Made by a program: the position numbers and the translations under genes | Shown here: piece after piece, positions 51,113 through 59,448 of the stretch | How the letters are laid out: each line of letters opens with the position of its first letter | Numbering within the stretch: the stretch's first letter is position 1 | Assembly (NCBI RefSeq): GCF_013386115.1 | Contig: NZ_JACAOR010000014.1 | Coordinates: 372,001-436,000 of the forward strand | Direction: 5' to 3' | Source: Pseudomonas gingeri | GTDB taxonomy: Bacteria > Pseudomonadota > Gammaproteobacteria > Pseudomonadales > Pseudomonadaceae | DNA: 64,000 bases | The notes under the pieces: generated by a model | Seen by the model: only the letters and a program-made list of their open reading frames with translations | What the model was told of the DNA's origin: nothing | Databases searched by the model: none

Positions 51113-51361
51113 CCTGACATTCCTTGTTTCATCACGCTTTCCATCAGTGGCTACTGACTGAAACTGGCAGGTGGGTAGGGTGTTTTGTATCAATGATTGT
51201 GCAGGACTGTTGTTTCGAACGTTGTAAGTCGGATCGCGATATTCGACGGTTATTATCCTGAGTGTCGTCAGTAGTGTCGTATATCGGGCCTGATTGCCTA
51301 AACGGTGCTGGGGCAGTCAGGCACTGCCTCGCCCGATGAAATGTGCAAGCGTTCTGCGTAT

Positions 51362-51979
51362 TCAGTGACGGGAACTTCTTTCGACCATCGCGACAATGGT
51401 TTCAAAGAGTTCGTCCTGCGCCTGTTCAGGGGAAATCTCACCCAATGCGGCGGCATGGGACAGGGCTTCCGCGGCACCAAGCATCGCTCGCAGGCCGGCC
51501 CTGCCGACCTCGCCCGGGCGGCTATAAGGGGCGAGGGCGCTCCGGCACTTTTCCAGGAAAATCACTTCATAGTCACGCTTGATCTGCTCCAGTTCCGGCG
51601 AGCTGGCCAGGGCGGCGATCACGCCGGGAATTTCCCGGCCCTGCTGCAAGACGCATTGCACATAGGCGCCGGCAATCACCTGCGCAGATCCGGTCAGGCT
51701 CTGCTCGGCGGCCTGGAGTGCAGCATCCATCAGGGCGGTCTGGCGCAGGTCATAGTCCTGGTAAAGCGCCCCCAGAAGACCGGGACGGGTGGTGAAGTGA
51801 TCGTAGACCACCGGCTTGGTGACTCCGGCCCGTTCGGCGAGGTGGCCCAGGGTCAGGGCATCGGTGCCTTCCTCGCGTACCACTTGCCAGGCCACATCGA
51901 GCAGCTGGCGGTGGCGGTCTTCCCGGGTCAGGCGTCGCCGGGGCTGGGATTCGGAAAGCGGTTTCCTGCTGCTTGACAT
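51362..51979 (-). CDS. TetR family regulator divergent from an oxidoreductase
   Basis: 205 residues. DNA-binding domain REDRHRQLLDVAWQVVREEG then LGHLAERAGVTKPVVYDHFT; ligand-binding domain C-terminal. Divergent from the flavodoxin-like oxidoreductase at 52073, with a palindromic operator candidate between them, so it is probably that gene's repressor. The 249-base gap downstream (51113-51361) shows no gene, only a short hairpin (GGCAGT/ACTGCC, 51312-51328) that may be a terminator. Confidence 0.86.
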   Translation of the reverse strand: MSSSRKPLSESQPRRRLTREDRHRQLLDVAWQVVREEGTDALTLGHLAERAGVTKPVVYDHFTTRPGLLGALYQDYDLRQTALMDAALQAAEQSLTGSAQVIAGAYVQCVLQQGREIPGVIAALASSPELEQIKRDYEVIFLEKCRSALAPYSRPGEVGRAGLRAMLGAAEALSHAAALGEISPEQAQDELFETIVAMVERSSRH

Positions 51980-51992
51980 GCTTATATACCAA

Positions 51993-52015
51993 AAGTAACT
52001 TACTAATAGTAACTT
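51993..52015. promoter_or_regulatory. Probable TetR operator
   Basis: AAGTAACTTACTAATAGTAA continuing to CTT contains the perfect 13-base palindrome TTACTA-A-TAGTAA (52000-52012) and a repeated AGTAACTT. It lies 14 bases before the TetR start and 57 bases before the oxidoreductase start, in an AT-rich stretch that should hold both promoters. Confidence 0.55.
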
Positions 52016-52072
52016 GTGTCGAGCATATCAAGGTTCGCCTTTGAGCCGCAATCAACCTGCCGGAGTGTCGCC

Positions 52073-52702
52073 ATGCATGCCCTTATCGTTGTTGCCCACC
52101 CTGAACCGCATTCCCTGAGCCACAGCCTGGCTGCACGCCTGGGGGAAGGACTGACGTCGGCGGATGCCGGTCATTCGTTTGAAATCGCCGATCTCGCGGC
52201 GGAGGGTTTTGACCCGAGGTATACCGCGGGGGACCTGGCGGTGCATCGCCAGCACGCGGCATTCCCCGCCGATGTGGCCGCCGAACACGTACGGCTTGAG
52301 CGCGCCGATGCCCTGGTGCTGGTATTCCCGGTGTACTGGTGGTCGATGCCGGGGTTGCTCAAGGGCTGGATCGACCGGGTGTTCGCCAACGGCTGGGCTT
52401 TCGACTTCAGCCTGGACGGACCGTTCGTGAAGAAGCTAGGGCGCCTGCAGGTGCATCTGGTCGGGGTCGGGGGGGCCGATCCGCAGACCTTCGAGCGCCA
52501 TGGTTATGCCCATGCCATGAAGACCCAGATCGATCACGGGATCTTCGATTACTGCGGGGCGACGGTGGTGACTTCCTCGTTGCTGCTCAACTCGGAGAGC
52601 GACGATCCGCAGGCGCACCTGGACACCGCGCGGGCAATCGGCCGCGGTCTGTTTGCCGGCGCCAACCGTCCCGATTTGACCGAAATGGCTATCTGCGGAT
52701 AA
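52073..52702 (+). CDS. NAD(P)H-dependent flavodoxin-fold oxidoreductase (quinone reductase type)
   Basis: 209 residues, flavodoxin-like fold with FMN or FAD. MHALIVVAHPEPHSLSHSLA is the phosphate-loop start of the DT-diaphorase/MdaB/KefF group; LVLVFPVYWWSMPGLLKGWI contacts the flavin, and DRVFANGWAFDF follows. Expected to reduce quinones or electrophilic compounds by two electrons. The ATG at 52073 has CGGAGTG ahead. Control by the divergent TetR fits an electrophile-induced detoxification gene, as seen for other TetR/quinone-reductase pairs. Confidence 0.83.
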   Translation: MHALIVVAHPEPHSLSHSLAARLGEGLTSADAGHSFEIADLAAEGFDPRYTAGDLAVHRQHAAFPADVAAEHVRLERADALVLVFPVYWWSMPGLLKGWIDRVFANGWAFDFSLDGPFVKKLGRLQVHLVGVGGADPQTFERHGYAHAMKTQIDHGIFDYCGATVVTSSLLLNSESDDPQAHLDTARAIGRGLFAGANRPDLTEMAICG

Positions 52703-52716
52703 AGGTATCCGGGGTT

Positions 52717-54162
52717 TCACCCATGCTGGACTCCGGCCCGTTTCAGCAACTGCCTGCAGCGTTCGGACAGGTGCTCGACGCGCAGATGCTTGCCGGCCTT
52801 GGCATAACGTTCGCGCAGGCTCTTCAGTGCAGCAATCGCCGAGTAGTCGACGAAGCTCAGGTGGCGGCAATCGAGCACCACTTTCTGCGGGTCGTTGGCG
52901 GGGTCGAACAGGTTCTGGAACGGCGTCGTCGAGGCAAAGAACAGCGTGCCGTGCAGGCGATACAGCTTGCTGCCGTCGGCCTCTTCATGGGTGTCGGCAT
53001 ACAATTCGCGGGCGTGCTGCCAGGCGAAGTTGAGCGCGGCAATGAGGATCCCGCAGAGCACCGCCGTCGCCAGGTCGGTAAACACGGTGATCACGGTCAC
53101 GGCAATGATCACCAGCACATCGTTCAGCGGCACCCTGTTCAGCACTCGCAGTGAAGCCCAGGCGAAGGTCTGCTGGGATACCACGAACATCACCCCCACC
53201 AGCGCGGCCAGCGGGATGCGCTCGATCAGCGGCGAAAGAAACAGCACGAATAGCAGGATCATCACCCCGGCCACCACGCCGGACAAACGACCGCGGCCGC
53301 CGGAACTGAGGTTGATCACGGTCTGGCCGATCATGGCACAGCCCCCCATGCCACCGAACACGCCGGAAACCATGTTGGCGGCTCCCAGCGCCACGCATTC
53401 GCGGTCCGGGTAGCTGCGGGTCTCGGTGATCTCGTCGGTGAGGTTGAGGGTCAGCAGGGTTTCCAGCAGGCCCACCAGCGCCATCAGCAGCGCATAGGGG
53501 GCGACGATATGCAGGGTTTCCAGGCTCCACGGAATCTGCGGCAGCGTAGGGGCGGGCAGGCCACCGGCGATATGCGCCATGTCTCCGAGGGTACGGGTCG
53601 GCAGGCCACAGAGGTAGACCAGCAGGCCGACCCCGAGGATCGCCACCAATGCCGGCGGCACCGCGCGGCTCAGGCGTGGCAGCAGGTAGACGATTGCCAT
53701 GGTCAGCGCCACCAGCCCGAGCATCAGCGCCAGCGGCTCGCCGCGCAACCAGCCATCGCCGACCTTGAACTGTTCCAGTTGGGCCAGGGCAATGATGATC
53801 GCCAGGCCGTTGACGAAGCCGAGCATCACCGAATGCGGCACCATGCGCACCAGCTTGCCCAGGCGCAACAGGCCGAATACCACCATGATCAATCCGCCCA
53901 GCAGCACCGTCGCCAAGAGGTACTGCACGCCATGCTGCACCACCAGCGCGACGATCACCACGGCCATGGACCCGGCTGCTCCGGAGATCATCCCCGGGCG
54001 TCCGCCGAACAGCGCGGTCAGGGTACAGATGATAAAGGCCCCGTACAGGCCCATCAGCGGGTTGAGGTGAGCGACCAGGGCAAAGGCGATGCACTCGGGC
54101 ACCAGGGCGAAGGAAGTGGTGAGTCCGGCCAGGACATCGGCGCGTAGACGGGCGGGTTTCAT
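52717..54162 (-). CDS. SulP family anion transporter with STAS domain
   Basis: 481 residues. MKPARLRADVLAGLTTSFAL, then VPECIAFALVAHLNPLMGLY is the SulP start; GGMGGCAMIGQTVINLSSGG in the middle is a conserved SulP motif. Roughly 370 membrane residues are followed by a cytoplasmic STAS domain (KVVLDCRHLSFVDYSAIAAL). Such proteins carry sulfate, bicarbonate or other anions, usually with Na+ or H+. Substrate unknown. Convergent with the oxidoreductase gene, 14 bases apart. Confidence 0.87.
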   Translation of the reverse strand: MKPARLRADVLAGLTTSFALVPECIAFALVAHLNPLMGLYGAFIICTLTALFGGRPGMISGAAGSMAVVIVALVVQHGVQYLLATVLLGGLIMVVFGLLRLGKLVRMVPHSVMLGFVNGLAIIIALAQLEQFKVGDGWLRGEPLALMLGLVALTMAIVYLLPRLSRAVPPALVAILGVGLLVYLCGLPTRTLGDMAHIAGGLPAPTLPQIPWSLETLHIVAPYALLMALVGLLETLLTLNLTDEITETRSYPDRECVALGAANMVSGVFGGMGGCAMIGQTVINLSSGGRGRLSGVVAGVMILLFVLFLSPLIERIPLAALVGVMFVVSQQTFAWASLRVLNRVPLNDVLVIIAVTVITVFTDLATAVLCGILIAALNFAWQHARELYADTHEEADGSKLYRLHGTLFFASTTPFQNLFDPANDPQKVVLDCRHLSFVDYSAIAALKSLRERYAKAGKHLRVEHLSERCRQLLKRAGVQHG

Positions 54163-54268
54163 GGTTTACCTGAATTGGGAGCCGGCGGGGGCAAGCGAGG
54201 GCAGGGCGAAAAGGAGGGAATGGTACGGAAATACCGACGATGCGACCAGCCCGTTGGCGCGTCCCGGC

Positions 54269-54300
54269 AATGACAAAGCCCCTCGCGGGGCCTTGTCATT
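54269..54300. terminator. Long hairpin between the APC permease and SulP genes
   Basis: AATGACAA-A-GCCCC and GGGGC-C-TTGTCATT pair around TCGC, a stem of 13 base pairs with one mismatch. It lies 14 bases past the permease stop on the minus strand, so it probably ends the aminotransferase-permease transcript. No T-run follows, and the stem's AT-rich flank is itself part of the palindrome. Confidence 0.55.
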
Positions 54301-54313
54301 CATCGCCTTCGCA

Positions 54314-55819
54314 TCACCCCAAGCGCTTGGTGCTCGGTCCCGCGGTTCCTTCATTGAGGCGCTTTCTCAGGGATACCACCCACCACAAGGCTCCGACACC
54401 CAGGGTGATCCCGGTGGTCAGTGCGCCGGTATGGCTTTCTTCCGGTACGCTCAGGGTGAGGATCACCGCCAGTGCCCAGAGCGCGCCCAGCAGGATCATC
54501 GGCAGCAACCAGCGACCCAGGCTGAAGACGCCCTCGGGCGCTTCCGGCATGCGCCCGTTCCTGTAGGCCAGGTAGGCGGCGATCAGGGTCAGCAGGTAGG
54601 TGCAGTAGTAGGTCAGCCCGACCATCGAATAGATCGCCGTGACAAACCCGCCGCTGGCTAGGTTGAGCAGTACCGCGATGCCGGTGATCAGTATGATCGC
54701 CGCCACCGGCGTGCCGAAATGCGGGTTGATCCGTGCCAGTACCCTGGAGCCGGGCAGCATATTGTCCCGCGACAGGGCGAAGGTCATGCGTGTCGCCACC
54801 GCCATGTTGGCGATCAGGCAGGCGAGGATCGAGGCAAAGGCGATCACGATCATCACCGTGCCGGCGGCATTGCCCAGTTGCAGGCGGACGATATTGATCA
54901 CCGGATTTTCCGACTGCTTGAGCAGGTCGCCGACCGAGCCGGGAATCGCGATGCTCAGCAGGGCGAACACCACGAAACCGAGCACGCTCGATACCACCAC
55001 CGCGCGGATCATCGCCCTCGGCGCTGCCCGGCGCGGGTCCCTGGTTTCCTCGGACAGGTCCGCCGCGCCTTCCCAGCCGAGCAGTACCGAGACTGGCAAC
55101 AGGGTGGCCAGGGCCAGGGTGGTAAAGCTGATCTCACCGCCGCTGACCGGTGCCGCCGACGTGAGGATCGCCACGCCCTGGGTGTGCTCGAAGAAGAAAA
55201 ACACTCCGAAGAACAAGGCCGCTGCCAGCAGCACGGTGCCGATGATCTCGATGATCGCACCGATGTCATTGATCCGCGTCGCCAGGCGGATGCCGCAGAT
55301 ATTCAGCACCCCGACCACCAGTGTCGCGCCGATGCTCAGGCCCTGGATCTGTCCCTGGGTCGGGTTGGCCCAGATCTCCGGTGCGAAGACCGTGCCGATG
55401 GCGGCCGACGTCGCGGCGGTCCCGGCGACAAAGGAGATGAAGGCCACCCAGCCGGTAAACCAGCCGAAGTGATTGCCCGCCAGGCGGCTGGACCACTGGT
55501 AGGCATAGCCGGTCAGGGGAATGCGCCCGGCCAGGTGGCAGTAGACCATGACGATGCAGCACACCAGTGGAATCACCAGCAGCCAGAGGAGGATGCCGAT
55601 ACCGCCGACCCGGTTGAACGGATCGGCGAACAAGGTCACCACACCGGTGTTGATCGAGACCATCGAAAAGGCCAGGGCGAAGGACGTGAAGGCACTCATG
55701 GTGCGGTGCATCTTCTGCTCGTAGCCGAGGCTGGCGAGGTCCGCGTCGTCCTGGGTCATGCCGCTGGCAGGCGGTTCGGTGCCAGCCAGCGGGCGATTGC
55801 TTTCAAGGACTGTGCTCAT
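54314..55819 (-). CDS. APC superfamily amino acid permease
   Basis: 501 residues, about twelve membrane helices. FTSFALAFSMVSINTGVVTL, LAGRIPLTGYAYQWSSRLAG and the helix 8 region fit the GabP-like amino acid/choline/GABA group (ACT family). The start overlaps the class III aminotransferase stop (ATGA), tying uptake to deamination of the same compound. The likely substrate is an amino acid or omega-amino acid such as GABA or beta-alanine; this cannot be decided from sequence. Confidence 0.86.
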   Translation of the reverse strand: MSTVLESNRPLAGTEPPASGMTQDDADLASLGYEQKMHRTMSAFTSFALAFSMVSINTGVVTLFADPFNRVGGIGILLWLLVIPLVCCIVMVYCHLAGRIPLTGYAYQWSSRLAGNHFGWFTGWVAFISFVAGTAATSAAIGTVFAPEIWANPTQGQIQGLSIGATLVVGVLNICGIRLATRINDIGAIIEIIGTVLLAAALFFGVFFFFEHTQGVAILTSAAPVSGGEISFTTLALATLLPVSVLLGWEGAADLSEETRDPRRAAPRAMIRAVVVSSVLGFVVFALLSIAIPGSVGDLLKQSENPVINIVRLQLGNAAGTVMIVIAFASILACLIANMAVATRMTFALSRDNMLPGSRVLARINPHFGTPVAAIILITGIAVLLNLASGGFVTAIYSMVGLTYYCTYLLTLIAAYLAYRNGRMPEAPEGVFSLGRWLLPMILLGALWALAVILTLSVPEESHTGALTTGITLGVGALWWVVSLRKRLNEGTAGPSTKRLG

Positions 55820-57111
55820 GACCGTTGTTCCTCGATGATGCCCAGCACTTCATCCAGTACGTCGAGGGCCCTGGCCAGCAACGGACGCTCGATATCCAGG
55901 GGCGGCTTGACCTTGATCAGGTTGCCCAGCCCGGCATAGCGGCTCTCGCCGAACAGCACGCCGCGCTCGACACCCAGGCGATACACCTCGTGGGACTCGC
56001 GGCAGGCCGGCTCCTTGGTCGCCCGGTCCTTGACCAGTTCGATCGAGGCCATCAGCCCCGGGCAGCGTACATCACCGATCAGCGGGTGGCGGGTCTGCAT
56101 CTCCAGCAGGCGCTCGGTGACATATTCCCCGGCCAGCCGGGCCTTCTCGCACAGACCGTCGGCGACAATCGCCTCGACCGCCGCGTAACCCGCCGCCAGC
56201 GACACCGGGAAGTGGCCGAACGTCAGCGCCTCTTCACCCTCGTCGAACCAGCGCAGGCGGTCGTCGGCAAGAATGCCGGCGAGGGGGAAACCACCGCCCA
56301 CGCCCTTGCCGAAGACGATGATATCCGGCACCACATCGTAGTAGTCCGCGGCCCACATGGTGCCCATGCGGCCGAATCCGGTCTGCACTTCATCGAAGAT
56401 CAACAGCACGCCGAGACGGTCGCAGAGCTCGCGCACGCCCTTGTAGTAGGAGCGTGGAAACTCGATATGCCCGCCGTTGCCCTGGATCGGCTCCATCATC
56501 ACCGCGGCCACGGCGCCGTCGACGCCTTTGACAATAGTCTCTTCCAGCAGGCCGAGACAGAGTTGTGCCTCGAGTTCCGGATCCATGCCCAGGCGTGTAC
56601 GGTAGGGGTTGGGATGCGGCACGCGGGTAAAGCGCGGCTGGATCGGCAGGAACGGGTTGTTCGGGTGCGGCCAACTGGCGCCCAAGGTCGCCAGGGAGCG
56701 GCCGTGGTAGCCGTCCTGCAGGACAATGAGGTTCTGCGCTCCGGGACGATTCTTGAAGGCCAGCTTCATCGCCATCTCGCCGGCCAGGCTGCCATGCAGG
56801 GCAAAGCCCATCTGGTTCAGCGAGGCGGGGGAAACCTCACGCAGCTTGGACACCAGCCGGGTATGGGCGGCCGAGCCGAAGTTGGGCCGGATATGGGTCA
56901 TGTCCCGTAGTTGGGCAATCGCCGCCTCCACCACGCGCGGATCGTTGGCGCCGAGGTTGTTGGACCAGGCCTGGGCCGTGCAGTCGATGTATTCCTTGCC
57001 CTGGTCGTCCCAGACCAGCGAGCCACGGGCCTTGACCAGGTTGATCTTGTCGGCCGGATGGGCAACGGCTGTCGGGGCAAGGTTTGTCGGGGATTGGGTC
57101 ACGTCGTTCAT
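55816..57111 (-). CDS. Class III PLP-dependent aminotransferase in a permease operon
   Basis: 431 residues, fold type I. DEVQTGFGRMGTMWAADYYD with the PLP Asp and the catalytic Lys in FGKGVGGGFPLAGIL; ALTFGHFPVSLAAGYAAVEA takes the place of the usual T-F-G-G-N-P loop. The phosphate motif reads LHGSLAGEMAMKLAF instead of SGSEA. These changes set it apart from textbook GABA or ornithine aminotransferases. Start ATG at 57111 (MNDVTQSP). Cotranscribed with an APC permease and divergent from a LysR gene. Confidence 0.83.
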   Translation of the reverse strand: MNDVTQSPTNLAPTAVAHPADKINLVKARGSLVWDDQGKEYIDCTAQAWSNNLGANDPRVVEAAIAQLRDMTHIRPNFGSAAHTRLVSKLREVSPASLNQMGFALHGSLAGEMAMKLAFKNRPGAQNLIVLQDGYHGRSLATLGASWPHPNNPFLPIQPRFTRVPHPNPYRTRLGMDPELEAQLCLGLLEETIVKGVDGAVAAVMMEPIQGNGGHIEFPRSYYKGVRELCDRLGVLLIFDEVQTGFGRMGTMWAADYYDVVPDIIVFGKGVGGGFPLAGILADDRLRWFDEGEEALTFGHFPVSLAAGYAAVEAIVADGLCEKARLAGEYVTERLLEMQTRHPLIGDVRCPGLMASIELVKDRATKEPACRESHEVYRLGVERGVLFGESRYAGLGNLIKVKPPLDIERPLLARALDVLDEVLGIIEEQRS

Positions 57112-57226
57112 CTGCTTATCTCTTTTGTTCGGGGCAGTGTTCGTGGTTTTGCAGTGTCTTGTTCTGGACGCTCGCCTGCATCGAGCTGGATCGATACTAG
57201 CGCCGGGGAGCGGGGCTTTAGAAAGA

Positions 57227-57270
57227 CCGATTAGCAGCCGATTAATTGGCACAGCTTATAAGTCGTGCCA
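57227..57270. promoter_or_regulatory. Direct and inverted repeats in the aminotransferase/LysR gap
   Basis: CCGATTA occurs at 57227-57233 and again at 57238-57244, 11 bases apart, i.e. one helical turn on the same face. Next, TGGCAC (57247-57252) and GTGCCA (57265-57270) form a perfect inverted repeat around 12 bases. They lie 40-85 bases before the LysR start and are candidates for its binding sites. Confidence 0.45.
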
Positions 57271-57310
57271 TGATCGGGTGAGCTGCCGAGGGTTGTCGGG
57301 GAGGGGAAAA

Positions 57311-58204
57311 ATGCTGATCAACGGGGTCGATATCCGCCAGTTGCGGGCGTTTGCCATGGTGGGTGAAGAGCTGAGTTTCGTGAAAGCGGCGGCGCGCCTG
57401 CATGTGTCCCAGCCGGCACTGTCGCAGACCATCCGCCAGTTCGAGGGGCAGTTGGATGTACCGCTGTTCGAGCGCAATACCCGCAAGGTGGCCCTGACCG
57501 AAGCCGGTGAAGCGCTGCTGCCGCAGGCGCTGGAGATCCTGGAGAAACTGGCGCGGATGGCGCAGACCGCCAGCGATCATGCCGTGGGCCTGCGCGGTTC
57601 GCTCAAGGTCGGTTTTCTGATCGGTGCGGGTGTCGACCTGATGCCGCGTATTCTCAGTTCATTCGCCCGGCGCTTTCCCCAGGTCAAGGTGCTGGTCAAG
57701 GAGTTCGATTTCTCCGAGCCCCATGCCGGCATTGCCGAGGGCATGGATGTGTCGATCCTGCGACCGCCCCTGGAGTTGCCGGATGTCGAGTTGATCACCC
57801 TGGTGGAAGAGGATTGCGTGGCCTGCCTGCCGAGTACCCACCGCCTGGCCGCGGAGGCGTCGGTGAGCATCTTCGATATTCTCGACGACCCCATCGTGGC
57901 GGCGCCGGGAAGCAATATCTGGCGCAGCTACTGGACGGCGGACCAGTATCGCCAGGGCCGCAGTGCCCCGGTCATCCACGAGGCCTCGACGGTCGAGAGC
58001 GAGTTGCAGGCGGTGGCTTCGGAGCGAGGGATCAGCATCACGGCGGCGTCCACGGCGCGGTTCTATTCGCGTCCGGGTCTGTCGTTTCCGGTGATCCGCG
58101 ATATGCCGCCCTGTACGGTGTGCGTGGCCTTGCCGGCCCAGGCCAGCGTGGCGGCACGCAATTTCGCCGAGCTGGCACTGGAGGTCGCCGGGCGGCTGGA
58201 GTGA
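57311..58204 (+). CDS. LysR family regulator divergent from the aminotransferase-permease operon
   Basis: 297 residues. IRQLRAFAMVGEELSFVKAA, ARLHVSQPALSQTIRQFEGQ is the helix-turn-helix; FLIGAGVDLMPRILSSFARR begins the effector domain. Start at ATG 57311 behind GAGGGG; the long open frame upstream is a shadow on the aminotransferase gene. Divergent placement suggests it controls the permease and aminotransferase. Confidence 0.86.
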   Translation: MLINGVDIRQLRAFAMVGEELSFVKAAARLHVSQPALSQTIRQFEGQLDVPLFERNTRKVALTEAGEALLPQALEILEKLARMAQTASDHAVGLRGSLKVGFLIGAGVDLMPRILSSFARRFPQVKVLVKEFDFSEPHAGIAEGMDVSILRPPLELPDVELITLVEEDCVACLPSTHRLAAEASVSIFDILDDPIVAAPGSNIWRSYWTADQYRQGRSAPVIHEASTVESELQAVASERGISITAASTARFYSRPGLSFPVIRDMPPCTVCVALPAQASVAARNFAELALEVAGRLE

Positions 58205-58225
58205 TTCCGCCGGCCCGTCGCGGTG

Positions 58226-59260
58226 CTACGCCGGCTGGAATGTCTGGCGATAGGCATAGAGGCCCGGCGAACCGCCGGTCATCACGAACAGCAGGTTGTC
58301 GCCCGGCTGGTGGCGGCCTGCGCGCAGATCGGCGAGCAAGCCGGCCAGGGCCTTGCCGGAATACACCGGGTCCACCAGCAACCCTTCGCTGCATGCCAGC
58401 AGGCGCACGGCCTCCAGCATGGCCTCGGTCGGTGCGCCATAGGCACTGCCCAGCTGGCTGCCGTCGATCCGTATCGACGCCCGTTCCAGTGGCGCCTGAT
58501 GTCCCAGCAGGTCCAGGGTGTCGCAGGTCAGTTGCCAGGTGCGTTCGATCGACACGGCCTCATCGGCGAGCACCGACCAGGACTTCACCACGGCCGCGCC
58601 GCGGCCCATGGCTGCGAAGCCGGCCGCCAGTCCGGCGTGGGTCCCGGCACTGCCGTTGGGCACGAACACCTCCTGGAAGCGCAACCCCAGCCCGGCTTCC
58701 TGCTGGACGATTTCCTCGGCGCAACGGGCATAGCCCAGGCTGCCCAGGGCCGTGGAGCCGCCGATCGGGATCACCAGGACCTTGCGCCCGGCTTCGCGCA
58801 GTTGCATGGCGCGCTCATTGGCAACCGCCAGTGAATCGGAGCCGGCGGGCAACAGGTGCAAGCGGGCACCGAACAACTCGTCGAGCAGCCGATTACCGTT
58901 ATGTTCGTAATCGATGCCGGAAACCACGGCCGATTGCGTCAACACCAATTCGCAGGCGAGTCCCAGTCGGGCGGCGGCGGCGGCCGTCAGCCGGGCATGA
59001 TTGGACTGCAGGCCGCCGACGGTGATCACGGTGTCGATCTGCTGGCGCAGGGCCTCGCCGAAATGGAATTCGAGTTTGCGCAGCTTGTTGCCGCCACCGC
59101 CGAGGGCCATGAAATCATCACGCTTGAGATACAGCCCGATGCCGCTGGCATCTGCCCCCAGGATTTGTTCAAGGCGATGGGCCCGCTGGATCGGAGTCGG
59201 ACCGTCCAGCAGAGGGGCACGAGGAAAAGAAGCGAGGGTGTTGGCAAGCGCGCGGGTCAT
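58226..59260 (-). CDS. D-cysteine desulfhydrase/ACC deaminase family PLP enzyme
   Basis: 344 residues, fold type II. The PLP lysine is in ALGGGGNKLRKLEFHFGEAL; VGGLQSNHARLTAAAAARLG and VVSGIDYEHNGNRLLDELFG follow. The C-terminal VDPVYSGKALAGLLADLRAG is typical. The family includes DcyD (D-cysteine to pyruvate, sulfide and ammonia) and ACC deaminase; this one looks closer to DcyD. The ATG at 59260 (MTRALAN) is preferred over a longer open frame. Divergent from a LysR gene with a palindromic operator between. Confidence 0.83.
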   Translation of the reverse strand: MTRALANTLASFPRAPLLDGPTPIQRAHRLEQILGADASGIGLYLKRDDFMALGGGGNKLRKLEFHFGEALRQQIDTVITVGGLQSNHARLTAAAAARLGLACELVLTQSAVVSGIDYEHNGNRLLDELFGARLHLLPAGSDSLAVANERAMQLREAGRKVLVIPIGGSTALGSLGYARCAEEIVQQEAGLGLRFQEVFVPNGSAGTHAGLAAGFAAMGRGAAVVKSWSVLADEAVSIERTWQLTCDTLDLLGHQAPLERASIRIDGSQLGSAYGAPTEAMLEAVRLLACSEGLLVDPVYSGKALAGLLADLRAGRHQPGDNLLFVMTGGSPGLYAYRQTFQPA

Positions 59261-59334
59261 GGTCGGGCTCTCGGGGATTTGCCGTTCAGGGTAGGGCCCC
59301 ATCAGGCCTTGATAAAGGCATCACGCGTTTGTTG

Positions 59335-59357
59335 ATTGCTAACCTTGGGTTAGTAAT
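59335..59357. promoter_or_regulatory. Palindromic operator candidate between D-cysteine desulfhydrase and LysR genes
   Basis: ATTGCTAACC (59335-59344), TTG, GGTTAGTAAT (59348-59357): 10-base arms with one mismatch, in the divergent 188-base gap. The core CTAACC-N3-GGTTAG is perfect. It has the T-N11-A layout expected of a LysR site. About 75 bases from the desulfhydrase start and 92 from the LysR start. Confidence 0.55.
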
Positions 59358-59400
59358 TATCTGTGCGTTCGATGACGAGCCGTTGATTGACTTGCGGTCA

Positions 59401-59419
59401 TCGCCATGCATGATGGCGA
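59401..59419. repeat. Short perfect inverted repeat upstream of LysR gene
   Basis: TCGCCAT-GCATG-ATGGCGA, 7-base arms, ending 29 bases before the LysR start codon. It may be a second binding site for autoregulation or a hairpin in the LysR mRNA leader. Confidence 0.5.
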
Positions 59420-59448
59420 CCGTGTCCTGGCCCGGCCGAGGGGGAAGT

